Below are positions 25,501 to 33,751 of a stretch of 64,000 nucleotides of DNA, in pieces. Both the position numbers and the translations under genes were made by a program. Numbering within the stretch: the first letter of the stretch is position 1; each line of letters opens with the position of its first letter. The stretch is taken from positions 4,216,001 through 4,280,000 of the forward strand of contig OY754468.1 in assembly GCA_963575645.1 (NCBI GenBank). The letters run 5' to 3'. The notes under the pieces were generated by a model. The model saw only the letters and a list, made by a program, of their open reading frames with translations, was not told where the DNA came from and ran no database searches. This DNA is from Xanthostigma xanthostigma (lineage: Eukaryota; Arthropoda; Insecta; Raphidioptera; Raphidiidae).

Positions 25501-26054
25501 CTATTATGGACTTTTATTCTTGTTAATTTTAAAGGAATTTTCAACTTTTTAATGATTTAATTAAAATTTTTATTACTTCTAATTTCTTTTTTTAATTATT
25601 TACTGCAAAAAATATGTAAAATACAGATATTTACATAAATTTATTTTTTATAACTTAACTTTGTACAAAAAATTCAAAAGCTAGTCCATTAGGTAAAATA
25701 CTGAAATAATTAATATTAAAAACATTATTTATTTATGCCTTTATGACAATAATGTATTGTTATCATCAATTTATAACCTTTTGTAAAAATTTATTATGGA
25801 AAAGTTCCCATTTAGAATTCGACTTATTTTTTATTGGGACTGTAACGCATCAACCTCCTTAAAAAAAAATTTTGTCGAAAGTGATTTTACCCAACAACGA
25901 CTAACTTAAGTAATTTGTCTAATTGTTTTGTTTGTTTTTGTTACAGTTTCGGGTAATTTTGATTTCGGTGCTGATAGCAGACTTTGTGTTTTCGTACCTG
26001 GTCGACAGATCTTGTTTATTATTGTTTGGTGAAGGTGAACTTAGGATAAAGTGA
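1579..26054 (+). CDS. ATP13A1: P5A-type ATPase (ER transmembrane-helix dislocase), 8 coding exons, complete
   Basis: Coding exons: 1579-1839, 4787-4876, 8829-11277, 12826-13022, 15451-15593, 16551-16707, 24795-24938, 25947-26054; every intron is GT...AG and the joined frame is open for 1182 codons, ending TGA (intron phases 0,0,1,0,2,0,0). Seen: two hydrophobic segments at residues ~17-75 (the extra N-terminal pair typical of P5A); actuator loop TGES at 306-309; PPELP at 443-447, the P5A-diagnostic M4 motif; phosphorylation motif DKTGT at 486-490; hinge GDGTND at 814-819; a charged K/E/R-rich linker at ~840-905; six C-terminal membrane segments in exons 4-8. Length is close to human ATP13A1 (about 1200). 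Family knowledge: Spf1/ATP13A1/CATP-8 acts in the ER membrane, using ATP to remove mistargeted or misinserted transmembrane helices. The start ATG has an A at -3 and G at +4. Intron 2 (4.0 kb) and intron 6 (8.1 kb) are swollen by transposons; no exon is damaged. The family call is very secure; exact 5' extent of the mRNA is unknown. Confidence 0.97.
2286..2681. mobile_element. hAT-like MITE
   Basis: Inverted ends TGTAGTATCCGACCGAAACT (2290) and AGTTTGGTCGGATACTACA (up to 2675), the right end finishing CAACCCTG as in many hAT elements. The interior is rich in 'ccgaaac' repeats. No transposase and no clear target duplication; left end looks eroded. It sits in ATPase intron 1. Confidence 0.6.
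3018..3130 (-). mobile_element. Helitron end fragment
   Basis: Matches the terminal ~110 bases of the elements at 6792-7393 and 42837-43592 (the 'cggcccgtcccggtttcgcccggg' neighbourhood and the 'catcttagtt' block). The terminal CTAG has become CAAG. Truncated copy in intron 1. Confidence 0.6.
3267..3405 (+). repeat. 56-bp tandem repeat carrying histone-type 3' stem-loop sequences
   Basis: The TTTT loop of the hairpin recurs at 3271, 3327 and 3383 (exactly 56-bp spacing). Copies 2 (3322-3337) and 3 (3378-3393) read GGCCCTTTTCAGGGCC, a perfect 6-bp stem with 4-nt loop, preceded by ACATC and followed by AACAAA, which matches the metazoan replication-dependent histone mRNA 3' stem-loop consensus including flanks. 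Copy 1 (3267-3281) has a degenerate left arm. No histone coding sequence is present nearby. It lies in ATPase intron 1, same strand. Confidence 0.75.
3734..4134. mobile_element. PIF/Harbinger-like MITE with internal duplication
   Basis: Flanked by TAA at 3731-3733 and 4135-4137. Ends are inverted: TGGTGCCTCTACACTAGTGG at left, and GGCCAC..GTGTAGTAGAGGCT at right. A second right-type end occurs at 3964-3997, because a ~135-bp right-hand segment ('ggaatgcgtggccagcat ... ggcggt.ctggccac') is duplicated in tandem. No coding capacity. Confidence 0.7.
5168..5868 (+). mobile_element. Mariner-like (Tc1/mariner superfamily) element remnant
   Basis: Ends TATACAGCGTGTCCACG.. and ..CGTGGACACGCTGTATA form long (~175 bp) inverted repeats bounded by TA. 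The short interior carries only the C-terminal end of a transposase. Inserted inside the PIF/Harbinger element's transposase frame, so it is the younger of the two. Confidence 0.85.
5344..5595 (+). pseudogene. Mariner-type transposase C-terminus, with internal stop
   Basis: Frame from 5344 begins [14 protein letters not shown] and contains the D-Y-L-K block typical of the last part of the DDE domain in insect mariner-like transposases (third catalytic Asp in P-L-D). An in-frame TGA stands at 5509-5511, and the frame then continues to TAA at 5593-5595. The first two catalytic residues are missing, so it is inactive. Confidence 0.8.
6792..7393 (-). mobile_element. Non-autonomous Helitron with a tRNA-like insert
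   Basis: On the minus strand it starts TCTATACTAATATATAAAGC and ends GGACGGGACCGCTAG, i.e. the Helitron TC...CTAG termini. It is inserted exactly between A and T (A flank at 7394 complement, T at 6791 complement) with no target duplication. No Rep/helicase. A second full copy is at 42837-43592 and a fragment at 3018-3130. Confidence 0.8.
7071..7143 (-). other. tRNA-Lys-like pseudo-tRNA segment inside Helitron
   Basis: Minus strand shows an A-box TAGCTCAATTGG and B-box GGTTCAAGCCC at tRNA spacing, and ends ..CAGGGTCGTGGG.., CCCCACGTTGGGCG, as in arthropod tRNA-Lys(CTT). The acceptor stem does not pair (GCGTTGT against the 3' GGGCG end) and the anticodon arm is altered, so it is not a working tRNA. 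It could still carry pol III promoter boxes. Confidence 0.7.
7891..8227. mobile_element. Small hAT-like MITE nested in hAT copy 1
   Basis: Ends TAGGGTTGCAACGAT and TTTTGCATCCCTA. Flanking 8-mers ATTACAAG (7883-7890) and AACACAAG (8228-8235) agree in 6 of 8. The interior is filled with degenerate 'atatcgata' palindromes. Confidence 0.6.
8318..8729 (+). pseudogene. Non-LTR retrotransposon (LINE) 3' end, RT C-terminus
   Basis: Frame 8322-8597 reads [15 protein letters not shown] then ..[13 protein letters not shown].., the block that follows the RT domain in insect Jockey/CR1-type LINEs ('QKRAIRII..', 'F.E..ILT.YSLY'). After a frameshift near 8545 it continues ..[14 protein letters not shown].. 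in another frame. Ends in a TAT/TTA microsatellite (8693-8706). 5'-truncated, about 100 bases upstream of ATPase exon 3. Confidence 0.75.
11393..11737. repeat. Foldback MITE in intron 3
   Basis: Inverted ends ATACTGAAGGTTTTTTTATT and AATAAAAAAACCTTCAGTAT, the arms continuing through 'gcattttattgtctgacg'. 345 bp, AT-rich, no coding capacity, starting about 90 bases after the end of exon 3's ORF. Confidence 0.75.
11806..12579. mobile_element. hAT-family element (copy 2)
   Basis: Left end CAGGGCTGGGCAAAGCACT and right end ..AGTGCTGCCTAGCTCT match the ends of 6459-8264. Flanking 8-mers CTATAAAT (11798-11805) and TTTTAAAT (12580-12587) agree in 6 of 8. The middle (about 12010-12460) differs from copy 1 and includes a G+C-richer patch reading C-C-V-P-G-C-C on +, faintly like the start of a THAP zinc finger. 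Confidence 0.65.
13023..14195. other. Intron 4, first part: nothing recognised
   Basis: AT-rich sequence with only short ORFs typical of low-complexity DNA. No repeat family seen elsewhere in the window was detected. Confidence 0.5.
14196..14276 (+). mobile_element. Very short poly(A)-tailed retro-insertion with 12-bp target duplication
   Basis: AATGTGATTAAT occurs at 14196-14207 and again at 14265-14276. Between them is a 57-bp insert (TACGGCTACTGGCC...) ending in a run of As. This is the signature of target-primed reverse transcription of a severely truncated poly(A) RNA (SINE or LINE). Confidence 0.75.
14533..14593. repeat. Perfect 28-bp-arm hairpin, 5-nt loop
   Basis: Left arm 14533-14560 (ATAACCGCATCAAACGAG...), loop ATGGA, right arm 14566-14593, its exact reverse complement. 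It lies in intron 4 inside the 14430-15292 element. Transcribed RNA would form a short stable hairpin. Confidence 0.9.
14602..15080. mobile_element. hAT (Charlie-like ends) nested in intron 4
   Basis: Ends CAGCGGTTCTCAAACTTTTT and ACTTTGAGAATGGCTG are the common hAT terminal motif. CATTAT borders both sides, but a full 8-bp duplication is not exact. 479 bp, non-coding. Confidence 0.7.
15732..16262 (+). repeat. Dispersed ~0.6-kb family ('GGAATGGTAC' family), copy a
   Basis: Starts with ACCATTCC..GGAATGGTAC, then 'cacttttcaaaattttacaat', 'ggtcaaacggattgaaaccaaattttggg', 'tatgcaaatatgaagag', 'gcgtatgcacaaaagagatata'. Shares this order with copies at 41083-41900, 41935-42660, 44790-45300, 58935-59562 (minus) and 62741-63330. 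It fills most of ATPase intron 5. No ORF is conserved between copies. Confidence 0.75.
16919..20278 (+). mobile_element. Dispersed retro-repeat ending GACTCG..CTTGGCC, split by a hAT
   Basis: Left part (16919-17048) has 'tagggtttcgtacctcaaaag', 'ggatcacactgtctgtctgtcaag' and 'cttcccattgacctagaatcatgaaatttgg'. Right part (19824-20278) has 'aaccgtaaatttgtagttatatcacac' and 'gtacggaaccctcgg..cgagtccgactcgtacttggcc' plus a T-rich tail. These are the 5' and 3' portions of one well-known arthropod dispersed repeat (seen widely in Lepidoptera); joined they make ~585 bp. Confidence 0.75.
17049..19823. mobile_element. hAT-like insertion of 2.8 kb with exact 8-bp target duplication
   Basis: GTAAGAAG flanks both sides (17041-17048 and 19824-19831). 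Ends TAGAGATGAGTGAT and AATGTCATCCCTA are imperfect inverted repeats, with 'acctgttact' shared further in. Contents are other repeats: a block at 17988-18050 and 18533-18680 that also occurs at 35648-35870, and 68-bp-spaced 'gatgctagtcac..cacaattcactacgg' units at 19162-19340. No hAT transposase recognised. Confidence 0.7.
21190..22310. repeat. Partial copy of the 32799-33716 foldback family, inside the PLE
   Basis: Shares with 32799-33716 the blocks 'ttgacatctatttt..gcataaaaattggtctgtcagc', 'cggtagatcccttttatatac', 'attgtcagccagacaa' and the terminal 'ttcagccattttcacttt..tcatgggagctta'. Only the right end is recognisable. Just left of it (21166-21198) is a hairpin with 15-bp arms ACACCTCGAATATGT and loop CGA. 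Confidence 0.65.
23083..23364 (+). pseudogene. PIF/Harbinger transposase, N-terminal part
   Basis: From M-D-P-T-T-T, a hydrophobic Ala/Val run, then [35 protein letters not shown] and ..L-L-T-L-V-T-P-L-I. This is the conserved N-terminus of insect ALP1/HARBI1-type transposases. It stops right after S-H-E-R-L, where the family normally continues into the nuclease domain, so the DDE catalytic residues are lost. Confidence 0.8.
23380..23685 (-). pseudogene. MADF / Myb-SANT-like accessory protein of Harbinger (partial)
   Basis: Minus-strand frame (part of an ORF spanning 23327-23776) reads ..[20 protein letters not shown].., then ..V-K-K-K-I-D-S-L.. and ..[10 protein letters not shown].., the three-helix MADF pattern (LW..., KK.I..LR..., P.LWY...L.FL). 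In Harbinger transposons this protein binds DNA and helps import transposase. The first ~33 codons of the ORF are antisense to a second transposase fragment and are not part of the domain. Confidence 0.7.
23697..23806 (+). pseudogene. Second, diverged transposase N-terminal fragment
   Basis: The + frame reads [21 protein letters not shown] then ..Y-F-E-L-L-L.., a close relative of 23207-23300 in the same element. The same exon block is thus present twice with the MADF remnant between them, so the element is a chimera or has undergone an internal duplication. Confidence 0.7.
24939..25946. other. Intron 7: no gene; 17-base G run
   Basis: AT-rich, with an uninterrupted G tract at 25148-25164. 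No repeat family from elsewhere in the window was recognised. Confidence 0.5.
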
Positions 26055-26217
26055 CTGTAGTCAATATTTTATATTTATTTTTTAAAATGTTGTGTATGTG
26101 TAAACGGGAAACAACTATGAAAATACCAAGACGTTCTTTATTGTCGCTGCGCAGTCAGATAAAAAATGGACAATTTCGCAGTAAATTTTGTACTTGTTAA
26201 AGCGAAATTGACGCAGC

Positions 26218-26223
26218 AATAAA
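26218..26223 (+). terminator. Poly(A) signal AATAAA of the ATPase gene
   Basis: First canonical AATAAA downstream of the ATPase stop codon (164 bases after TGA). A 437-bp inverted-repeat transposon begins only about 3 bases later (26227), so the natural cleavage site and GU-rich downstream element are either inside or replaced by the transposon. Confidence 0.6.
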
Positions 26224-26226
26224 GGA

Positions 26227-26663
26227 AAAGACCGCTGCACACGAGGCTGGTTTTGCTGCTGGGACTTGTGCTGGCTGGCGCGCTGACTACGAGGATGGAA
26301 ATGACATCACTGCGGGCTTGCGTGCGTGATCACACGATGGGTTTCAAAATTAGAACCGAGGATATTTTTCGTGCCGGTTTGTCTGCTTGTTTTAAGCAAG
26401 AACAATATCTTGTCACGTCGGCGATGCGGACAAACGCCCACAAACAAACACGGCGTCATAGTGTGTGTTCTGTTCAGAGACAATAAGCGTCCACTTCTGT
26501 TAACATTCGAACAATCACCAAACCCATCTACAAAGCAAGCTTCTCAATACACGCATTGTGTGAAGCGAACACATAAAAGCTATCACGAAAGCCGGCGCCA
26601 CAGCATGCTTGAAACCTAGCAAGGAATCTAGTGGCAAAAGCAATCTCGTGTGCAGTGGCCTTA
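26227..26663. mobile_element. 437-bp inverted-repeat MITE, copy 1 (ATPase 3' end)
   Basis: Ends ACCGCTGCACACGAGGCT and ..TCGTGTGCAGTGGCC. Same family and same length as 52592-53028. The overlapping ORFs on both strands are not conserved between copies. Confidence 0.8.
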
Positions 26664-26760
26664 ACACTAATACCAACCTGTTTTCACCTGACTTTTTTAA
26701 AACCATAGTATCCGACACTTTGTTGTTTGACATTTTGATTGCTCCGGCATACTGTTTGTT

Positions 26761-29756
26761 TTGTTAATTCAAATTTTTTTCTTAACCTTAAAAAAAATTG
26801 TGGTATAAACATTTACTTTTATTCAATACTGAGCATAGGAATAAAATCGAAATCGAACTATTAGGGTGCAAACATTACTTCTGTCTTTTTTTACGTCGTA
26901 AGCACTGGCGTATCCAGGAGGGCAAAACAAGCACGGGGGACCCGGTTTAAGACATTTCTAATTGGCCCCCTCCTGGGCCCATGTTAACGTCATAGAAAAA
27001 ACAAAGTTTTTGAAACAGAGATACTTTATTCAGATTGAATGCAAGTATACATCAACCAATCCTATCATCGGAGAAAATATCAGGGAATTACATCGAAGAA
27101 AGAGACGCAGATATATTTTCGATAAGCTTTGTTGCGTTCACTCACCGCACATTGAGTAGATAGGCAGTGATTCATATAGTTAATTAATATGGGTATAAAG
27201 CTTTTTTTAAATCTTTAAAAAACTGCAAGAGATTTTGATACACTCAAATGTCAACTGGCTCAATACAGAAAAATGGGCAAAAAAAGTCCCGAAATTCCGC
27301 CGGAATTAGGGAATTCTTGTGCCCATTTTACTTCTACTAGAATCATTTTCAAACAGTGTAGTCGCAAAATACTATTTAATCAAAACAATCTTGCAATACC
27401 TCGACATGTCCACAAAATGCCATATTGAAAATAATGAAATATTGATACCAAAACTAAAAACAGTACTTGAAAATATTGTTAAAACAGCCGATGAAACAAA
27501 TCAAATATTACAAAATGAATATTTTACAATTATTTTCAACATTTTATGGAGGTTAAATAATAACTATGAAATATACGGAGAAACTATTGACTTGTGGAAA
27601 GTAATGTGTACGCTTACTCATAAATATTTTATTAAATTATTACAGTACTCTACAAAATTTAAGTATTTGTTACCAACAAACGATACAATACAGAAAACCT
27701 CTTACTCCGATAGCTTTATGTTTACAATTATGCGAAAACAATGAAATAAATTTGAAGTGATGGTTTGTGATAAAAGACTGCGCGTATAAAGATACGAGCA
27801 CAGCGGAGATATTCTTAACGGATCAACATGAAATAGAGCAGCTATGCTATGGTTTCAGTCGTGTAGATGTGAACATACCAGAGCTTTTGTTTTTGAAACT
27901 TACTTGGTGTGAAAATTCTATTATATTAAAAATATTGATACCAAAACTAAAAAGAGTACTTGAAAATATTATTAAAACATTGGATAAAATCATATACCTA
28001 CCCATTAATTAACTATATGAATCATTGCCTATCTACTCAATGTGCGGTGAGTGAACCGTGAACGCAACAAAGCTTATCGAAATGCGTCTCTTTCTTCGAT
28101 GTAATTCCCTGATTTCTCCGATGATAGGATTGGTTGATGCATACTTGAATTCAATCTGAATAAAGTATCTCTGTTGCAAAAACTTTGTCTTTTTCTATGA
28201 CGTTAACATGGGTGTACCCAGCTTTTGGTCCAGGAGGGGGCAAATTAGAAAATTCTTAAGCCGGGTCTCTCGTGCTTGTTTTGCCCTCCTGGATACGCCA
28301 GTGCTTACAGCGTAAAAAAAGACATTGCACCCTAATTGTTCGATTGCGATTTTATTCCTATGCTCAGTATAGAATAAAAGTGTATGAGATAGATAATGCT
28401 ACCTCAATGGTTGACATTTACCGTTTTCAACATTTTAGTGAGGTTAATGAGCTGCTACATTTCATGTAAATTCCAAAATCAAAAGCTCTGATATGTTCAC
28501 ATCTACACGACTGAAACAATCGCATAGCTGCTCCATTTCATGTTGATCCGTTGAGAATATCTGCTCTGTGCTCGTGTGCACAGTTGTCTCTTCTTACGCG
28601 TTGTTTTTTATCACAAACCACCGCTGCATAATTTATTTTTGTTTTCACTAAATTGTAGACATAAAGCTACCGGTGTAAGAGCTTTTCTGTATTGTTTAGT
28701 TCTTTGGTCACAAATACTTAAATTTTGTAAAGAGTACTGTAATAATTTAATAAAATATTTCTGACTAAGCCTACACATTACTTTCCACAAGTCAATAGTC
28801 TCTCCGTATATTTCATAGTTATTATTTAACCTTCATAAAATGTTGAAAATAATTGTAAAACATTCATTTTGTAATATTTGATTTGTTTCATCGGCTGTTT
28901 TAACAATATTTTCGAGTACTGTTTTGAGTTTTGGTATTGATATTTAAATTTTTTCAATATGGCATTTTGTTGGACACGTCGAGGTATTGCAAGATTGTTT
29001 TGATTAAATAGTATTTTGCGACTGCACTGTTTGAAAATGAGCCCAGTAGAAGTAAAATGGGCACAAGAATTCCGAAATTCCGGCGGAATTTCGGGATTTT
29101 TTTTTTGCTCATTTTACTTCTACTGGACTCATTTTCAAACAGTGCAGTCGGGATTATATTTGAAAAATTAAATAGTGATTCTAAAAATACAAATCAGGAA
29201 CGATCGTTTTCACTTTTAAAAAGTGATTTACATAAAGATTTCAAGCTACTGTATTGTATTCTTACAAACTAGACATTTGAGTGTACCAACCAATATCTCT
29301 TGCAGTTTTTTAAAGATTTAAAAAAAGCTTTATACCCATATTAATTAACTATAGGAATCATTCTATCTACGTGAACGCAACAAAGCTTATCGAAATGCGT
29401 CACTTTCTTCGATGTAATTCCCTGATTTCTCCGATAATAGGATTGGTTGATGTACTTGCATTCAATCTGAATAAAGTATCTCTGTTTCAAAAACTTTGTC
29501 TTTTTCTATGGCGTTAACATGGGCGTACCCAGCTTTTGGTCCAGGAGGGGGCAAATTCGAAATTTCTTAAGCCGAAACTCCCATGCTGATTTTGCCCTCC
29601 TGGATACGCCAGTGCTTACGGCGTAAAAAAAGACAGAAGTATATGTTTGCACCCTAATAGTTCGATTGCGATTTTATTCCTATGCTCAGTATAGAATAAA
29701 AGTATATGTTTATACCACAATTTTTTTAAGGTTAAGAAAAAAATTTGAATTAACAA
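26761..29756. mobile_element. 3-kb palindromic (foldback) element with unclassified ORFs
   Basis: Outer ends TTGTTAATTCAAATTTTTTT and AAATTTGAATTAACAA are inverted, and the arms run inward for ~500 bp ('ggtgcaaac', 'cactggcgtatccaggaggg', 'gtagataggc', 'aagctttttttaaatctttaaaaaactgca'). Half-copies of the arm recur at 28010-28380 and, further out, at 29275-29710. A central coding-like segment (27319-27744) is mirrored at ~28500-29050. Partial copies lie at 37970-38251 and 38757-38830. No known transposase motif was seen. Confidence 0.8.
27319..28012 (+). CDS. Unclassified transposon-borne ORFs, degraded
   Basis: Two + frames: 27319-27744 (141 codons) and 27767-28012 (81 codons). Not recognised. 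The first has a helix-rich, Lys/Asn/Ile-biased sequence with I-P-K-L-K-T-V-L-E-N-I-V-K-T near its middle; the second ends with I-P-K-L-K-R-V-L-E-N-I-I-K-T, so the same block occurs twice, suggesting either a protein repeat or a tandem duplication of the coding segment. The mirror-image copy at 28500-29050 is frameshifted. May not be expressed. Confidence 0.35.
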
Positions 29757-30272
29757 TAATTTTTAGTATTAATTAATTTGGTTTATTTCATCTCTAGTTG
29801 TTTGTCGGTGATTTTAAAATTCAGTCTGTATAGACAGGTTATACTATTTGTTTAATGCATTTTAATAATTAATAATTTTTACATGTGGGACCACCCCATT
29901 ATGATGACAAGTGTTAATATTTTAGAAACACATGTGTAGAATACTTAAATTATTGTTGTTAGTTTATGGTTGAATGAAGATTTAATACTATGTAAATATA
30001 ATAATTAGTAATGCATCTTAGCCTGGTACAATGAAGAACATTTTGGTAATACGCAAAAGATACTGTATTTACTGTTATCAAATAAAATTGTTTAGTACAT
30101 TTATTTTTTCTTTGATTATGCATTATTTATAAGGCTACGGACATACTGAAAGGTTTTCATTATTAGTAGATTACCAAATGAATAATTTTTTGCAACTTTG
30201 TTTTTGCCTACTTTCAAACAGCATTTTTTTCAGTGTACTTTTGATCTTAAATAAAACCATAGCATTGATTAA

Positions 30273-30521
30273 CATAGGCGTAGCAACGATTTTATCCTAC
30301 GGGGGGCCAAATTTTCAACTCTATACCATTACCAGCTGCTGCTTATGCATAATTTGTAAAAACTGTTCATAGAAGCGAAATCGCTCAACACGACTTTCTG
30401 GAGAAATTTCACAACAAAGAAAACGTAGATTATTGTAAATCTTTTTTGTTATTTGTACGTGAAAAATTAATATTGTAGGGTGGGCCAGGCCCACCTGGTC
30501 CCCCCTCTTGCTACCCCAATG
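30273..30521. mobile_element. hAT MITE, exact 8-bp target duplication
   Basis: TTGATTAA at 30265-30272 and 30522-30529. Ends CATAGGCGTAGCAAC and CTTGCTACCCCAATG are inverted. 249 bp with GC-rich subterminal tracts (GGGGGGCC / GGTCCCCCC). Confidence 0.85.
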
Positions 30522-30554
30522 TTGATTAAAGTATAATTCACTCCGGAAACTACA

Positions 30555-31102
30555 TCATTATTAATTATAATATTATAAATGCGAATGTAAGTTTGTTTGT
30601 TACGCTTTCACGCAAAAACTACTTAACCGATCATCATGAAACTTTGCACATACACTCTTGAAGGTATTAGAAGTAACATAGGATACTTTTTATTAAAAAA
30701 AAATAAAATTTTTTTACGAAAAATAAGAAAGGGTTGAAAACATTTTTTGGGCCCAAAAATACCGAAAAATTTCTCCGAATCGTTTCAAAATTGAAATTTA
30801 ACCCTTTAGTAATGATTAAAATGTGCTATTAAAATTTCATTAAAATCGGCCCGACAGGACCGGACTTACAAATTTTATGAAAACGAAATATTATAAATGC
30901 GAATGTAAGTTTGTTTGTTACGCTTTCACGCAAAAGAAACTTTGCACATACACTCTTGAAGGTATTAGAAGTAACATAGGATACTTTTTATTAAAAAAAA
31001 ATAAAAAATTTTTACGAAAAATAAGAAAATTGTTTCCCCTGATATGCATGTCAAAAGTCGATTTCCATCTCAATCGCGGGCGTAGCCGCGGGTAGCGGCT
31101 AG
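30555..31102 (+). mobile_element. Helitron-like element with internal tandem duplication
   Basis: Ends CGCGGGTAGCGGCTAG followed by T, with a GC-rich hairpin before CTAG as in Helitrons; possible 5' TC at 30555 after an A. The 5' segment 'ttataaatgcgaatgtaagtttgtttgttacgc..acttttta' occurs twice (30580-30730 and 30889-31030), so one copy is nested or duplicated inside the other. Confidence 0.65.
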
Positions 31103-32278
31103 TATTCTATATTACCAGATTAAAATAATATAGCTTAAGATGCTTGTCAATAGAATGATGGCTTGTGCCACGCCATCTAATGTGACCTCATTTTGATTCA
31201 CTGGGAAACCAATCTTCCTAAAACCTTTAATCAATGACCATAGTTATTTTTTGGCTATTTTGATGGAACTTTTTATTTTACCGTCATCTTGTGGAGAATT
31301 TCATCCCATTGCTCAATGGTATTTTTTTTTAAATTCGAGAATAGATTTTTCAATTTCAAATTAAAGCAACTGGAAAAAGCTTTTAAAATTTTTTTGAAAT
31401 TTGATCTGTAGTACCCGAAGAGAAATCACTGGCATTAATTTGAAACTAATCCGAACCCTCTAAGTTCAGAAATAAAATCGGGAGAGTGTAAAAACTGAAT
31501 GTTCGTTTTTCACTGAAACGGTCATATGTTTGGGTTTGAAGCAGCGCCAACGTTAAATTCGGCCGTGATGCCTGCATTCGTGTACGCGCTTATGCCGGCG
31601 CTACACGATGCTACCAACACCGTCCAACTTACGTTCGTCGCATCGTGTGGCCAACGGTCAAACCACGAGCTTCCAATGTAGAGGGTCCAACGTTCGCGTT
31701 TGACCATGTTCCGGCTGTTGTAGAGACTGTTAAAAACATTTTTTGGAAATGCAATTTAGACGACTCTCTTATTTTTCAAGAGCGTTTCGAGCACAATTTG
31801 CTAAATCTGAAGATAAATCTAGTTCATCATCTTGCAATAATCAACTTAGAGGAATCACGATGCTGTGGACACTAGCCATTATTTGACACGAAATCTATAT
31901 TTTGTTGGCATACTTTCTCACGTTGCATCTTTTATTAGAAAAATTATATATAGCTTTGGTGTTTCATGGGGGGGGGGGTTAACCCCTCTAACCCCCCCTG
32001 GGTACGGCCCTGAGCTGGAACATCATCCTCCATTTTGTATTTGTTGACAAACGTTTGTACCAACTTTTCTCAATTCAAGATTTCAAACAAAGGGAAATCT
32101 TACGAAATCTCACCAGGGGGACGAGGGTTTCCAAAAATCCTAAAAAATGTCTCAAGTAATTTATGGACGTCCCCTAAGGACTCAGTAATTTTGAAGGAAA
32201 CAATTCACTCAATATTCTAGCCAAACGTCTTTGTAAGGAAGAATTTTTAAATACTTTCAACGGACATAAAAGTAATAA
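31103..32278. other. Intergenic: no supported gene
   Basis: Contains a GC-richer patch at 31540-31720 with a small imperfect inverted repeat (GCGCTACACGATGC / GCATCGTGTGGCC), and G/C homopolymer tracts around 31968-32000. Overlapping ORFs on both strands do not resemble known proteins. Confidence 0.5.
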
Positions 32279-32292
32279 TTGAAGAGGATTTC

Positions 32293-32564
32293 AAATCTTT
32301 GATTAACGTCTGAATAGAACTAAGTAAATAAAATTGTCGACCAATTTGAATGATTCAAAAAAAATTTTTTGAATCATTCAAAGTTTCAATCCTGCATGAA
32401 ATCTATTATTTAATACTAATTAATTTTTATATTTTTTAGATATTTCTGAAGAAGATCCAAATCCGGATCGAAACGTCATCTTGTGTTATATTGATTTGTA
32501 ATTTTATCATTTTTTGTCAATATATCGTTTGGTCTGAGAAAAATTGGTCGACAATTTTATTTAC
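32293..32564. mobile_element. Short Penelope-derived foldback, 14-bp target duplication
   Basis: TTGAAGAGGATTTC (32279-32292) and TTGAAGAGGACTTC (32565-32578) flank it. Contains the PLE hallmark 'ctgaagaagatccaaatccggatcgaaacgtc' region and inverted 'aaaattgtcgaccaattt' ends. 272 bp, no coding. Confidence 0.8.
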
Positions 32565-32798
32565 TTGAAGAGGACTTCTATCAGAAATGGCAAAATACAC
32601 AGCGTAATAAAAAATAAGTTCAAAAACTACAACCCGGCTACTGAAAAGTATGAAACAAGAAAATATTCTCATCTGAGGATAGCCGTGGTCATATGCCACC
32701 TACCCTAACAAAACATTACATTTTAACAGTAGTAAGCGATCATAAGCTCTAGGATAAAGAGCATCACGCTATACATCTAGAGTGGCCTCATATAGTGC

Positions 32799-33716
32799 AA
32801 GCTCCCATGACAGAAAAAGTTACCCCTAAAAACACCTCAAAATTATAAAGTGAAAATGGCTGAAAAACATGTCAGAAACATGTTACGCCCGCCATACTAG
32901 TAAAAATTTAATAATTGTTATTTTTTATGAATTTTTGAATTAAAAAAAAACATGATTTTACTTTCCAAAACACCTGCTTGAAATTTATACAATTTGTAGT
33001 AAATAATGTACAATTTTTGAAAAAATTTGTCTGGCTGACAATTTTTGTTAATAAATTTGTCAGACTTCATTTGTTATAAATTATTTTTTTTATGAAAATA
33101 CATTTCATAACACCTCCTTGAATTTTTTTTTAAATAAAGTTTAAGATCTCTTCTATCTAATACAACTTGTCTGGCTGACAATTTTTGATAATAAATTGGT
33201 CAGACTTCATTTGTTAATTTTTTTTTATGAAGTCTGTTATAGTAAAAAACATTTTTTCGCTGACAGACCAATTTTTATGCATAAAATAGATGTCAAACCT
33301 TCTTTTAGAAAAAAATTAAGGCGGTGTTTTGACACGGCCCTTGTAAAAGCTGATTTGTTTATGAAAAAACGCTGTCACGGCGCTGAAAAATTGAATCTGG
33401 CATTGTAAAAAACAATATTTTGATGAAAAATGTATTAAAGTATATAAAAGGGATCTACCGTATTTATTTAGAATAAAAAAAAAAAAAAAATTTTCTAGTT
33501 AGCAACATACCATATTTTTTCATGAAATGCAACCACATTTTTGAATGAAAAAATATGGTATAATCGTTGCTAACTAGAAAAAAATTCATAAAAATAACAA
33601 TTAACAAATTTTTACTAGTATGGCGGGTGTAACATGTTTCTGACATGTTTTTCAGCCATTTTCACTTTGTAATTTTGAGGTGTTTTTAAGGGTAACTTTT
33701 TCTGTCATGGGAGCTT
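32799..33716. mobile_element. Foldback element, ~0.9 kb
   Basis: Ends AAGCTCCCATGACAGAAAAA and TTTTTCTGTCATGGGAGCTT with long arms (~120 bp strongly matching, including 'gccattttcactt', 'acatgttac'). Same family as 21190-22310. The interior has repeated 'gtctggctgacaatttttg.taataaat' units on both strands. Confidence 0.8.
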
Positions 33717-33751
33717 AAACTAATATACCTATATGAGATTGTAAACCTACT

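Noticed and set aside
26253-26733. Overlapping ORFs of 72-97 codons on both strands
   Set aside because: They fall in a 437-bp MITE; not conserved with the copy at 52592-53028.
27319-27744. Host gene of unknown function
   Set aside because: It lies within a palindromic repeat and its mirrored copy is 1.2 kb away, so it is transposon-borne.
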